Positions 10,999 to 20,085 of a stretch of 64,000 bases of DNA are shown here, in pieces. Source of the DNA: Salipaludibacillus aurantiacus (GTDB lineage Bacteria; Bacillota; Bacilli; Bacillales; Salisediminibacteriaceae); assembly GCF_900111295.1 (NCBI RefSeq), contig NZ_FOGT01000010.1:113550-177549 (forward strand). Direction: 5' to 3'. The position numbers and the translations under genes are program-made. Every line of letters starts with the position of its first letter. Position 1 is the first letter of the stretch. Below the pieces are notes generated by a model. It did not search any database, was not told the origin of the DNA, and saw nothing but the letters and a program-made list of their open reading frames with translations.

Positions 10999-12999
10999 AT
11001 GATACAGAATGCCTGGTTAATCCCGGTTTTTCCGCTTATCGCCTTCCTTATTCTGTTATTCTTTGGAAGATTTCTTAAAGAGAAGGCTTCTTATGTAGGA
11101 ATAGCAGCATTGGCCCTGTCGTTCATCGTTTCCGTACTGGTTTTGTTTGAACGGATTGGCGGAGAAACTTACAAGTTTGTTATTGAATGGATTACCTTTG
11201 GAGAAAGTGCGATTACCATGGGCTACGAGGTCACCGCTTTAAATGCGATGATGCTGATTGTCGTAACTCTTGTCAGCCTGGTGGTTCATATTTTCTCCCG
11301 TGAATATATGCACGACGATAACAGGATTCACGTTTTTTATTCTTATCTCGGATTGTTCTCGTTTTCCATGCTGGGCCTTGTTCTTGCACCGAACGTGCTG
11401 CAGCTTTTCATCTTCTGGGAGCTGGTCGGTTTATGTTCCTTCCTTCTTGTAGGGTTCTGGTATTTTAAACCGGAAGCAGCAGCTGCTGCAAAAAAAGCGT
11501 TCTTAACAACCCGTATTGGGGATGTAGGCTTACTGTTAGGTCTTGTCATTTTATTTAATCAGACCGGAAGCTTCGACTATGGCGTCATCTATGCTGCAGT
11601 TGAAAACGGACTGATTAATGACACGCTGATCACAGCTACCGCTCTTCTTATTTTCCTTGGTGCTGTTGGTAAGTCGGCTCAGTTTCCGCTTCACGTCTGG
11701 TTACCTGATGCTATGGAAGGTCCAACACCTGTCAGTGCCCTTATCCACGCAGCGACAATGGTTGCCGCCGGGGTGTACTTAGTCGGTGTTATGTATCCGT
11801 TATTCCTTGCTTCATCGACTGCCATGACAGTTGTAGCCTATACAGGAGCGATTACGGCATTTTTCGCCGCGACAATGGCTCTTGTCATGACTGACATTAA
11901 GCGGGTCCTGGCCTACTCAACAATCAGCCAGTTAGGATTTATGATTTTAGCATTAGGAACGGCAGGCTATGTAGCAGGTCTGTTCCACTTGATGACGCAT
12001 GCTTTCTTTAAAGCACTCCTTTTCCTTGGGGCAGGAAGCGTGATCTTCGCCGTACACCACCGGCAGGATATTCGGGATATGGGTGGTTTATGGTCAAAAA
12101 TGAAAATTACTTCTGTCACCTTTTTGATAGGGGCACTGGCGATCGCAGGGGTATTCCCGCTGGCCGGTTTCTGGAGTAAGGAAGAAATTCTCGCTTCGGC
12201 GCTGCTGAACGGAGACGGCTTCCTTTTTGCAATAGCTCTTATCACAGCATTTATGACGGCGTTTTATATGTTCCGTCTATTCTTTAAAACATTTACAGGT
12301 GAATATCGCGGAGGGGACCACGATGACCCTCATGCTGACGACCCGCAAGTTGATGCTTACGGGGCAGCAGATGTGGCTGAAGCAGATAATCCGCGCGATG
12401 ATTCCATGGATAAAGAAGCTCATGTTCCTCCAGCTGAGGATCATGACCACCATCACTCACCTGAAGAGAACTCGGGCTTTATGACATTACCGCTCATTGT
12501 ACTCGCATCTTTAGCGGTGGTTGCCGGATTAGTGAACCTGCCGTTTATGGGCCATCCGCTTGAAGGCTTCCTGACAGAAGGGCTTAACCTTGGAGCACAG
12601 CCTCATGGCGCCCTTTGGCTTGCAATCCTGTCATTAGTTGTAGCGGGTTCGGGGATCGCGCTAGCCTGGGCAATGTATTACAAAGGCGCGATTGCGGAAG
12701 ACTTCTTTGCCAAAAAAGCTCCCGGCGTCCATAACCTTCTTTTGAACAAATACTATTTAGATGAAATTTATACAGCAGTTTTCGTAAGGCCGACTGTCGC
12801 GATCGGACGTTTCTTCTGGGAAATGGACAAAAGCATTGTCGATGGCATTGTCAACCTGATTGGACGGTCTACAAGCTCGACCGGACGCTCATTCGGGAGA
12901 CGCCATAACGGACAGCTGCAAACTTACGGACTGGTATCTATCCTCGGAGGAATTGTTGTCATCGCACTTGCCTTCGTTCTAAGGGGGTATTTCGGATGA
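10999..12999 (+). CDS. nuoL: NADH-quinone oxidoreductase subunit L with His/Asp-rich insert
   Basis: 666-aa antiporter-like proton-pumping subunit. Conserved features include FIFWELVGLCSFLLVGFWYF with the key Glu, the AAKKAFLTTRIGDVGLL segment, KSAQFPLHVWLPDAMEGPTP and the lateral-helix C-terminus. Between two membrane segments, residues about 435-492 form a hydrophilic loop rich in His and Asp (GGDHDDPHADDP, AEDHDHHHSPEE) that looks metal-binding or halophile-adapted and is not needed for the core fold. RBS AAGGTGATGGT before ATG; overlaps nuoM by four bases. Confidence 0.96.
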   Translation: MIQNAWLIPVFPLIAFLILLFFGRFLKEKASYVGIAALALSFIVSVLVLFERIGGETYKFVIEWITFGESAITMGYEVTALNAMMLIVVTLVSLVVHIFSREYMHDDNRIHVFYSYLGLFSFSMLGLVLAPNVLQLFIFWELVGLCSFLLVGFWYFKPEAAAAAKKAFLTTRIGDVGLLLGLVILFNQTGSFDYGVIYAAVENGLINDTLITATALLIFLGAVGKSAQFPLHVWLPDAMEGPTPVSALIHAATMVAAGVYLVGVMYPLFLASSTAMTVVAYTGAITAFFAATMALVMTDIKRVLAYSTISQLGFMILALGTAGYVAGLFHLMTHAFFKALLFLGAGSVIFAVHHRQDIRDMGGLWSKMKITSVTFLIGALAIAGVFPLAGFWSKEEILASALLNGDGFLFAIALITAFMTAFYMFRLFFKTFTGEYRGGDHDDPHADDPQVDAYGAADVAEADNPRDDSMDKEAHVPPAEDHDHHHSPEENSGFMTLPLIVLASLAVVAGLVNLPFMGHPLEGFLTEGLNLGAQPHGALWLAILSLVVAGSGIALAWAMYYKGAIAEDFFAKKAPGVHNLLLNKYYLDEIYTAVFVRPTVAIGRFFWEMDKSIVDGIVNLIGRSTSSTGRSFGRRHNGQLQTYGLVSILGGIVVIALAFVLRGYFG

Positions 13000-14528
13000 T
13001 GGGAAATCTCTTAACTTGGCTCGTCTTTGTTCCGCTGATCGGGGCTGCTCTGATATTGACGATCCCGAGAGAAAACGTCAATGTCATTCGTTCTCTTGCC
13101 GCTATCGTATCAGGCAGTGCCTTAGTTCTTTCCCTCATTATATGGGGAGGCTTTGACCGCGGTGTCTCAGGCATGCAGTTTGAAACTGTTGCCCCGTGGT
13201 TCGATATCGGATTTTTACAAATCAACTATGAAATCGGAATTGACGGCTTATCCATGCCGCTTTTAGTGCTCACAACGATCGTCACCACACTGTCGATCTT
13301 TGCATCCTTCTCTATAGTAAAAAGAGTTAAAGAATTTTACGTCTGGACACTCGTATTACTTACAGGGATGCTCGGGGTATTCGTAGCACTTGATATGTTC
13401 CTTTTCTTCCTCTTCTTCGAGTTAACACTCATTCCGATGTTCTTCTTAATTGGAATATGGGGCGGAAAAATGAGAGAATACGCGTCCTTCAAATTTTTAA
13501 TCTATACAGGGCTCGGAAGTGCGATTATGTTTATTACGTTTATTGCCATGTTCGTTAAAGGGGCAGAGGCGATGAACTTTCAGGAAACATCTTTCAGCAT
13601 GATCCGCCTCGCGGAAATCTATGCGAATCCGGCCAATCCGGAAGTACTGACAGGGGCTTTAAAAGGCGGTTTGTTCCTCGCCTTATTTGTTGCCTTTGCG
13701 ATAAAACTGCCGGTTTTCCCGTTCCATACATGGCTTCCTAACGCACACGTTGAAGCACCGACAGCAGCAAGTATGATTTTAGCCGGTGTGCTGTTAAAAA
13801 TGGGCGGTTACGGACTTATCCGTGTCGGTTTCGGTGTTCTTCCTGACCAGGCAGCAAGATTTGCCACCCTCATTGCGATTTTAGGGGTTATAAACATTAT
13901 TTACGGGGCGCTTCTCGCACTCGTACAAACAGATTTAAAGTCTTTGGTGGCTTACTCAAGTATCAGTCACATGGGGATTGTTCTGCTCGGTGTGGCTTCG
14001 TTCACAACCGCGGGGATGCAGGGCGCGATCTTCCAGCTTGTCTCCCACGGGTTTATCTCAGCACTTCTCTTCTTTATGGTGGGAGCGATTTACGAACGGA
14101 CAAAAACACGTACGATTTCAGAGCTTGGCGGCTTATCTAAGTCTGTGCCGATTTTAGCAGGGTTTATGCTTGCGGCAGCCATGGCTTCTGTCGGCTTGCC
14201 TGGACTGTCAGGCTTCGTCAGTGAGTTACTGGCCTTTATCGGTATTTTCGGAGCATCAGCTGACTTGATTCCGGCAGCGTATACTATCGGCGTCATCGGT
14301 GCGATCGGGATCATCCTGACTGCGGCGTATCTGCTGTGGGCAATGCAGCGTACGACGTTCGGTCCAATGAAAGAAAAATACGTCGGACTCCCGGATGCAC
14401 GTCCAATGGAATACGTACCAATGGTTGGTTTGTTGGTATTAAGTATCGCCATCGGCGTTTATCCGCATCTTCTAAGTGACGTAATTAACACTACAGTAAT
14501 CGACATCGTGTCGAAGATAGGGGGTTAA
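12996..14528 (+). CDS. nuoM: NADH-quinone oxidoreductase subunit M
   Basis: 510-aa antiporter-like subunit with about fourteen membrane helices. Signature segments: FFLFFELTLIPMFFLIGIWGG with the conserved Glu, KLPVFPFHTWLPNAHVEAPT with the central Lys, and LVAYSSISHMGIVLLG. Start by ATGA overlap with nuoL. Normal length and no visible defect. Confidence 0.97.
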   Translation: MMGNLLTWLVFVPLIGAALILTIPRENVNVIRSLAAIVSGSALVLSLIIWGGFDRGVSGMQFETVAPWFDIGFLQINYEIGIDGLSMPLLVLTTIVTTLSIFASFSIVKRVKEFYVWTLVLLTGMLGVFVALDMFLFFLFFELTLIPMFFLIGIWGGKMREYASFKFLIYTGLGSAIMFITFIAMFVKGAEAMNFQETSFSMIRLAEIYANPANPEVLTGALKGGLFLALFVAFAIKLPVFPFHTWLPNAHVEAPTAASMILAGVLLKMGGYGLIRVGFGVLPDQAARFATLIAILGVINIIYGALLALVQTDLKSLVAYSSISHMGIVLLGVASFTTAGMQGAIFQLVSHGFISALLFFMVGAIYERTKTRTISELGGLSKSVPILAGFMLAAAMASVGLPGLSGFVSELLAFIGIFGASADLIPAAYTIGVIGAIGIILTAAYLLWAMQRTTFGPMKEKYVGLPDARPMEYVPMVGLLVLSIAIGVYPHLLSDVINTTVIDIVSKIGG

Positions 14529-14533
14529 AGACA

Positions 14534-15994
14534 ATGACAGCTTTTGATGCCAACTGGTCTTTAATGACTCCGGAAATTGTCTTAGCCGCATTAGCTTTAC
14601 TTGTTTTTACAATAGACTTTATGACAGGAATTCATGGGAAAAAGCCTTTTATCGGAAGGTTGTCGGTATTATCCCTGTTAGTCACAGCTGTTTTGGTCGT
14701 CGTTACTAACAGCACGAGCGGGTCGATCGCGGAAGTGTTTGTCGTAGATCCGTTTGCGATGGTATTTAAACTGATCATTCTCATTGGCGTGGCGATGGTT
14801 ATATTAATCAGCATGAACTTTCTTGACAGAGAGCGGAATGCAGAAGTGTACCAGGGTGAATATTATTCCATCATGCTTTTTGCCGCGCTGGGAGCCATGA
14901 TTATGGTCTCGTCTGCGGACTTGATCACACTCTTTATCGGGCTCGAAATTTTAAGTATTTCATCTTATGTCCTTGCAGGATTTAAGAAATATTCCCGCCC
15001 GTCTACAGAAGCAGCAATCAAGTATGTGGTGCTCGGCGGCACAGCTTCCGCATTTATTCTTTACGGCATGTCTTTCCTTTACGGATTGACAGGATCCACA
15101 AGCCTGCTGGAAATCGGCCAGGCAGTGCCAATGCTGTTTGAAGAATATACCTTTGTCGTCATGATGAGCTTCTTGTTCATGCTCGCAGGGTTCGGCTTCA
15201 AAATTTCCATTGTGCCTTTCCACATGTGGGCCCCGGACGTCTATGAAGGAGCGCCTACACCGGTTACAGCTTTCTTATCAGTTGTTTCCAAGCTGGCTGG
15301 ATTCGGGATTATTCTCAGAGTTTTCTTCCTCGGCTTTGGCGGCGTTTTTCAGGAATGGGCGTTCATTATCGCGGTCATTGCAGCAATTACAATGATTGCA
15401 GGTAACTTTATTGCCTTGACTCAGACAAACGTGAAGCGTCTGATGGCATATTCCGGAATCGCTCAGGCAGGTTATCTGCTCGTACCGGTCGCTACAGTGA
15501 TAGGCGACGTAGGAATTAACATGATAGTGTTCTACAGTGTCGCTTATTTAATGATGACACTCGGCGCCTTCGCTGTGATTACTCTCGTCACGGAGGATAC
15601 AGGAACGAGCGACCTCAGCAGTTTTGCAGGGCTGTATCAGCGTGCGCCTTACCTGGCTATTGCCATGACGGTATTCCTTGTGTCATTGGCCGGACTACCG
15701 TTAACTGCAGGATTTATTGGAAAAGCCTACATCTTTTTCGGTGCAGTAGCGGGTGAAATGCTGTGGCTTGCAATTATTATGATTGTGACCAGTGTCATTT
15801 CCTTCTTCTATTACTTTGGATTTATTAAACAGATGTTTATGACAGACCCGAGGCCAAACGATAAAGAACTGGCGGTTTCAGGAAGCATGCAGACAGTAGT
15901 TACTGTGTCACTTGCTGTAACAGTTATTCTCGGTATTCTGCCAGGGCTCGTGCTCGACATCTTTAACACCTTTAACTGGATGGCTTTTTTCTAA
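14534..15994 (+). CDS. nuoN: NADH-quinone oxidoreductase subunit N
   Basis: 486-aa antiporter-like subunit, last gene of the operon. Recognised by FIGLEILSISSYVLAGF, SFLFMLAGFGFKISIVPFHM, APDVYEGAPTPVTAFLS and KRLMAYSGIAQAGYLL. Ribosome binding site AGGGGG. The operon lacks nuoE, nuoF and nuoG, so this is the eleven-subunit complex I in which the electron donor module is absent or encoded elsewhere, as in other bacilli. Confidence 0.96.
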   Translation: MTAFDANWSLMTPEIVLAALALLVFTIDFMTGIHGKKPFIGRLSVLSLLVTAVLVVVTNSTSGSIAEVFVVDPFAMVFKLIILIGVAMVILISMNFLDRERNAEVYQGEYYSIMLFAALGAMIMVSSADLITLFIGLEILSISSYVLAGFKKYSRPSTEAAIKYVVLGGTASAFILYGMSFLYGLTGSTSLLEIGQAVPMLFEEYTFVVMMSFLFMLAGFGFKISIVPFHMWAPDVYEGAPTPVTAFLSVVSKLAGFGIILRVFFLGFGGVFQEWAFIIAVIAAITMIAGNFIALTQTNVKRLMAYSGIAQAGYLLVPVATVIGDVGINMIVFYSVAYLMMTLGAFAVITLVTEDTGTSDLSSFAGLYQRAPYLAIAMTVFLVSLAGLPLTAGFIGKAYIFFGAVAGEMLWLAIIMIVTSVISFFYYFGFIKQMFMTDPRPNDKELAVSGSMQTVVTVSLAVTVILGILPGLVLDIFNTFNWMAFF

Positions 15995-16025
15995 AAAATA
16001 TTTATTTATGATTTTGAAAAAATAA

Positions 16026-16143
16026 CGAGACGCCTGCGGGAAAAGCAAGAGCTGAAGATCCACCGGGTGTTTTCCCCGGTTAGCTGAAGCCTTGCCCGCG
16101 GCAGTTCTGTTACATGCGACGAGTAACCGCAGGAGCAAGCGAG
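16026..16143 (+). repeat. Composite intergenic palindrome, copy A
   Basis: Starts CGAGACGCCTGCGGG and ends GAGCAAGCGAG. CTGCGGG...GCAAG...CT...CCGGG on the left pairs imperfectly with CCCGG...AG...CTTGC-CCGCGGCAG on the right, followed by a second module (GCGACGAG...CGCAGGAGC). A closely related copy lies at 56272-56440 and a single module in the array at 3054-3082. Both full copies are flanked by AT-rich TTTTRAAA sequence. Confidence 0.8.
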
Positions 16144-16191
16144 AATTTTAAAAAATGTTTAACTTTAAACAGTACCATAATAAAAGTGGTT

Positions 16192-16220
16192 AGAGCACCT
16201 GCAAAAAGCGGGTGCTCTTT
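16192..16220 (+). terminator. Intrinsic terminator after the nuo operon
   Basis: Stem AGAGCACCTGC / GCGGGTGCTCT with an AAAAA loop and a short TTTTGT tail; it may stop transcripts from both nuoN and the convergent gene. Confidence 0.75.
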
Positions 16221-16242
16221 TGTGTGCTAACGGCCGTATTAA

Positions 16243-17100
16243 TTAAAAAGGAAATGTATATAACCGTGGCCGCTGAGAAACATTTTCCGCTGGAGGGAAC
16301 GGAATTAACTGCTCATACGGCGGAGGAGGCAAAACGGCATTTCTGTCTTCAGTAAATGGGTCGTCAATCGGCCGATGTCTGGCATCTCTCTGTCTGTTGA
16401 CATGTTTGACGACAGCGTCAGCGACTTGACGGCCTAGCCGGAGGCCTTCCTCATTGTCAGCGGGGAAGTGTACACCTGCATACAACCGTGACAGAGCGTT
16501 TTCTTCAGCAATCTCGTGCAGTCTTTCTTTTTCTGCTGGGAAAAAATAGCCTAAAACACCTTCCATACAGCCTGCCGCCGTCGCATGGCCTGACGGATAT
16601 GCCGGAAATGGCGGAGTTTCGAGAAGTGGTACTAAATCAGGATCCACCTGGTCAGGCCGGGCGATATCAGTTAAATATTTAAAACGCCAGTTAATAATCA
16701 TCGCATCATTAATAGCCGACTGGGTGACAGCGAGAATTCTGGCGGCACGCGGCGGGTTGACACCGTAAGTGTCAATCAGCCTGTCAATAACAGGAGTGAT
16801 CTGCTTTGTGGGCGGACCAAAGGCATAATAACGCGCTATTTTTTTCTGTTCATCAGTCAGATTAGCCAGAGTTTCTTTTACCGCTTCTAACTCTTCTCCT
16901 TTAAAGTCAATGCAGTATGGATTTTTAATTTTTAAACTGACTAACCTTCCGTGCAAATCGGTAATTTGTTTACGCTGGTTCCTTCTGAAAAAAAATAACG
17001 GCCATGACCCCGCCAGCGACTCAAGCGGTGTTAACCTTCCCTCATTTAATTCTGACCATTTAGGCGGCTCATAACGGTGTTTGAAACTCTTTTTCTTCAT
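16243..17100 (-). CDS. Vanadium-haloperoxidase-like PAP2 superfamily protein
   Basis: 285 aa from the preferred ATG at 17100, which follows CAGGAGTTAATGATT; an upstream in-frame ATG at 17166 has no ribosome binding site. The three phosphate/vanadate-binding motifs of the PAP2/haloperoxidase superfamily are complete: K-x5-RP in WRFKYLTDIARP, PSGH in AYPSGHATAAG, and SR-x5-H-x3-D in LSRLYAGVHFPAD. The HAT-type spacing and length resemble bacterial vanadium-dependent haloperoxidase/phosphatase proteins rather than small membrane phospholipid phosphatases. No signal peptide is evident. It is convergent to the nuo operon and monocistronic. Substrate cannot be told from sequence. Confidence 0.85.
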   Translation of the reverse strand: MKKKSFKHRYEPPKWSELNEGRLTPLESLAGSWPLFFFRRNQRKQITDLHGRLVSLKIKNPYCIDFKGEELEAVKETLANLTDEQKKIARYYAFGPPTKQITPVIDRLIDTYGVNPPRAARILAVTQSAINDAMIINWRFKYLTDIARPDQVDPDLVPLLETPPFPAYPSGHATAAGCMEGVLGYFFPAEKERLHEIAEENALSRLYAGVHFPADNEEGLRLGRQVADAVVKHVNRQRDARHRPIDDPFTEDRNAVLPPPPYEQLIPFPPAENVSQRPRLYTFPF

Positions 17101-17598
17101 AATCATTAACTCCTGACTTAAAAAGTTTAATCCTTCACCTCTTATAAGATACGTACGAACCCCCAATTTGGTTAATAAAATAATTCCAATAAATGGGGGG
17201 TCTGACCCCCAATCTGACCTCCTACCACAAAAAAATTAAATTAACGGACAAAAATGCAGGAGGTTCTGCGTATGATGTTCTTGTGAAAAAAAGAGCAGGC
17301 GTTAAGAAAACGGTTGCAAGTGTACATTAATCATAAGCTGGGTCTGATTAATGGAAATTTATTGATGTGATACCAAAAAAACATACGAAAGACCTAACAG
17401 AAAAGACAAGAAAAAGTTAAAAAAACTGTAGCCGGAGGGGTTGTTTTCGGTTATCATTATCTTTGTGCTCGTTTATTCAATTTTTCACTAAGTGTGTTAT
17501 TAAGGGTGATGGCTGAATAGAATGAGCAGGTGAGGATTCCCGAGTGGAATCGATATCAGAAGAAATAGGAGACAGTATATTCACGGAGGGTTAGCATC
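17101..17598. other. Intergenic region upstream of ywzB
   Basis: Contains one GGGGTCTGACCCC-type palindrome (17195-17210) near the PAP2 gene start. A possible tiny frame follows GGAGGGG at about 17436 (TTG start, 16 hydrophobic codons ending at a TAA) but is too short to call. No other gene is visible. Confidence 0.5.
17195..17210 (+). repeat. GTC palindrome copy 1
   Basis: GGGGGGTCTGACCCCC, one of seven dispersed copies in the window. It lies in the leader of the minus-strand PAP2 gene and is followed by AATCTGACC. Confidence 0.85.
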
Positions 17599-17832
17599 AT
17601 GATCGACTCACTTGGACAGCAGTCATTATTTAACATTCTAATCAGTTTAATGGTTTTAACTGTCGTTTGGTGGGCGGTCCAATCATTCAAATTTGATTTG
17701 TTTGTAAAAAACCCTGATGGTGCGAAAGCAAAAGCACTCGTGATTATCGTTACACTTGCTTTAACGCATATGGTAACAAGTTTTTTACTGAACTATTTAA
17801 ACTGGTCAACAATGTTGAGACATCTTTTTTAG
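17599..17832 (+). CDS. ywzB: DUF1146 family small membrane protein YwzB
   Basis: 77-aa protein with two predicted membrane helices (about residues 10-28 and 45-66). The FDLFVKNPDGAKAKALVIIV segment between them is typical of the YwzB/DUF1146 family, which in bacilli lies between the ATP synthase/complex I region and murA, exactly as here. Ribosome binding site GGAGGGTTAGCATC before ATG. Function is not established. Confidence 0.88.
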   Translation: MIDSLGQQSLFNILISLMVLTVVWWAVQSFKFDLFVKNPDGAKAKALVIIVTLALTHMVTSFLLNYLNWSTMLRHLF

Positions 17833-18361
17833 GAAAAAACTAAGACGCGAAAGAAGGAGTGGATGAAAACCACAGGACACCGGCTGATTAGCGGATACTT
17901 CCATGTATCATAAACCAATTACAGGTAACAATTTAATTAAGAGCAACTATAAAAGGCTGGGTTTAACGTTGGTTTTTTATGGGAATAAGGACACCGCATG
18001 CTTATTTTTTATCAGCAGGTTGGACACTCTACATGACAATTTAACGAATTAGATCACTATTTGCATTAACAATTGATAAACACTTAATTACGATAAAAGA
18101 CAAAGCAATGCCAGCAATAAATAAACAGAAGAATTTAGTTCGGCACCACACCATGAAAAAACATAAGTAACACCAGGCCCTTTCCACGCCTCATACTTAC
18201 ATGAAGGACACAGCTGGAAAGAAGACAGAAACACCCCAGGTAATCACAGCAAGCGACGCACACCAGCGGAATGGGCGTGTAAACAACCCCGCTGGTTGGC
18301 ACACGAATGATTACCAGTGAATATGAATGAATTATACAATCTGGACGCGGAGGGGAATACA
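17833..18361. other. Intergenic region before murA, nothing recognised
   Basis: About 530 bases without a supported gene. No clear promoter hexamers. Short A/T-rich stretches and a small AACGTT palindrome near 17970 are present. The ywmB gene found near murA in Bacillus subtilis is not seen. Confidence 0.45.
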
Positions 18362-19693
18362 TTGGAAAAAATTATCGTCCGCGGTGGCAGGCGCTTAAGC
18401 GGCACTGTCCGAGTTGAAGGAGCCAAAAATGCTGTTTTGCCAGTCATCGCTGCATCCATTTTAGCAAGTAAAGGCAAGAGTAACATTTATGATGTACCAG
18501 CCTTAGCTGACGTATACACAATCAATGAAGTTTTACGCAATCTTAACGCAGACGTATCCTACGAAGGAAAACGCCATATAGAAGTTGACGCACAGAAGGA
18601 ATTAGCTACGGAAGCCCCGTTCGAATATGTACGTAAAATGCGTGCATCTTTCTTAGTTATGGGACCGTTGCTTGCCCGCGTGGGTCATGCGCGTATTGCG
18701 TTACCGGGAGGCTGCGCGATCGGATCACGTCCGATTGACCAGCATCTTAAAGGGTTTGAAGCCATGGGCGCTAAGGTTGAAATCGGAAACGGGTTCATTG
18801 AAGCGAAAGTGGACGACCGTCTGTATGGAAACAAAATCTACCTCGACTTTCCGAGCGTAGGCGCAACTGAAAATATTATGATGGCAGCAACAACTGCAAT
18901 TGGAACGACTATTATTGAAAACGCAGCTGAAGAGCCTGAAATTGTATGTCTTGCTAATTACTTGAATGCTATGGGCGCCAAAGTCAGAGGCGCAGGTACA
19001 GGTACAATTAAAATTGATGGTGTAGATGAACTTGTCGGCGCAGACCACACAATTATTCCTGACCGAATTGAAGCGGGAACCTTTATGGTAGCCGCGGCAA
19101 TTTCCGGCGGAGACGTGCTTGTGGAAAACGTCATGACGGAACACCTTCGTCCGCTTATTGCAAAAATGAACGAGATGGGCGTCATCATCATTGAAGAAGA
19201 CAACGGAGTCCGGGTGATCGGACCTGAAAAATTAAAAGCTGTTGATGTCAAAACAATGCCGCATCCTGGGTTCCCGACAGATATGCAGTCACAGATTATG
19301 GCATTGATGCTCAACGCTGAAGGCACGAGCGTAATTACTGAAACTGTCTTCGAAAACCGTTTTATGCACGTGGAAGAATTCCGCCGCATGAATGGAAACA
19401 TTAAAATTGAAGGTCGGGCAGCTATTATTAACGGCCCAATGAAACTTCAAGGAGCTGAAGTCGCTTCTACCGATCTTCGCGCAGGTGCTGCACTGGTGTT
19501 AACCGGCCTTGTTGCTGAAGGGTATACCCGTGTCACTGAATTAAAGCATATCGACCGCGGTTACGTTGATTTTGCGGAAAAATTACAGGCACTAGGAGCA
19601 GACATTGAACGGGTAAAAGAAGAAGAGCAAGTTGAAATGGAAAATTTAGAAGCACCGGCACCATTAAAAATGGATCCGAATTTTGCTTCCTGA
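18362..19693 (+). CDS. murA: UDP-N-acetylglucosamine 1-carboxyvinyltransferase
   Basis: First committed enzyme of peptidoglycan synthesis: transfers enolpyruvate from PEP to UDP-GlcNAc in the cytoplasm. Start chosen at TTG 18362, which follows GGAGGGGAATACA and gives the conserved start [22 protein letters not shown]; an upstream in-frame GTG at 18317 would add 15 non-conserved residues. The catalytic Cys is in [24 protein letters not shown]-type [21 protein letters not shown] and TDLRAGAAL motifs are intact (443 aa). The acidic C-terminal extension is variable. This is the MurAA-type paralogue by neighbourhood with spoIID. Confidence 0.97.
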   Translation: MEKIIVRGGRRLSGTVRVEGAKNAVLPVIAASILASKGKSNIYDVPALADVYTINEVLRNLNADVSYEGKRHIEVDAQKELATEAPFEYVRKMRASFLVMGPLLARVGHARIALPGGCAIGSRPIDQHLKGFEAMGAKVEIGNGFIEAKVDDRLYGNKIYLDFPSVGATENIMMAATTAIGTTIIENAAEEPEIVCLANYLNAMGAKVRGAGTGTIKIDGVDELVGADHTIIPDRIEAGTFMVAAAISGGDVLVENVMTEHLRPLIAKMNEMGVIIIEEDNGVRVIGPEKLKAVDVKTMPHPGFPTDMQSQIMALMLNAEGTSVITETVFENRFMHVEEFRRMNGNIKIEGRAAIINGPMKLQGAEVASTDLRAGAALVLTGLVAEGYTRVTELKHIDRGYVDFAEKLQALGADIERVKEEEQVEMENLEAPAPLKMDPNFAS

Positions 19694-19737
19694 TATCTGG
19701 TCTTATCGCTATCTTCAATAGATATCTTATTATTAAG

Positions 19738-19779
19738 CCCTGTGGGCGGTTACTTATGGCCGCTCACAGGGTTTTTTTT
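19738..19779 (+). terminator. murA intrinsic terminator
   Basis: CCCTGTG-GGCGG pairs with CCGCT-CACAGGG, followed by eight T residues. A second small inverted repeat (GATATCT...AGATATC) lies just upstream at about 19692-19727. Confidence 0.9.
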
Positions 19780-19834
19780 GTGGGAATTTTTATTTGGTAA
19801 ATTTTAAAGGGATTTTATGTAAATGAACTTATTT

Positions 19835-19868
19835 GCCAGGACTGGCATACGGACAGTCCTGGCGTTTT
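19835..19868 (+). terminator. Orphan terminator-like hairpin (possible sRNA 3' end)
   Basis: Perfect 10-bp stem GCCAGGACTG / CAGTCCTGGC with a 9-base loop, followed by GTTTTTAAG. The murA terminator lies only 55 bases upstream and no open reading frame lies between, so this hairpin terminates nothing obvious. It is followed by another small hairpin (ACAGGT-GGAAAT-ACCTGT). It could end a short RNA or form part of the spoIID leader. Confidence 0.55.
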
Positions 19869-20085
19869 TAAGACAGGTGGAAATACCTGTGTTAGATGTC
19901 GGGAAACCGGGCAGAATCATAGTTGGGGGCATAAGATCACGGCTAATCATAAAGTAGCTTTCACACGGCTCTACCAAAACTACTAATTTCCTTCTCAAAT
20001 GTTCTAATCATTAAATAGAGTTCATAGATATGAGATAGACATGCGATGACAGGAATATTTTATACAAAGAGAGGGAGGACGTCGT

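Noticed and set aside
17436..17491. 16-codon hydrophobic peptide behind GGAGGGG
   Set aside because: Ribosome binding site is reasonable but the TTG start and length give no way to separate it from chance.
20030..20085. Sigma-E promoter for spoIID
   Set aside because: A CATACAAT-like -10 (TATACAAAG) exists but no -35 at the required spacing.
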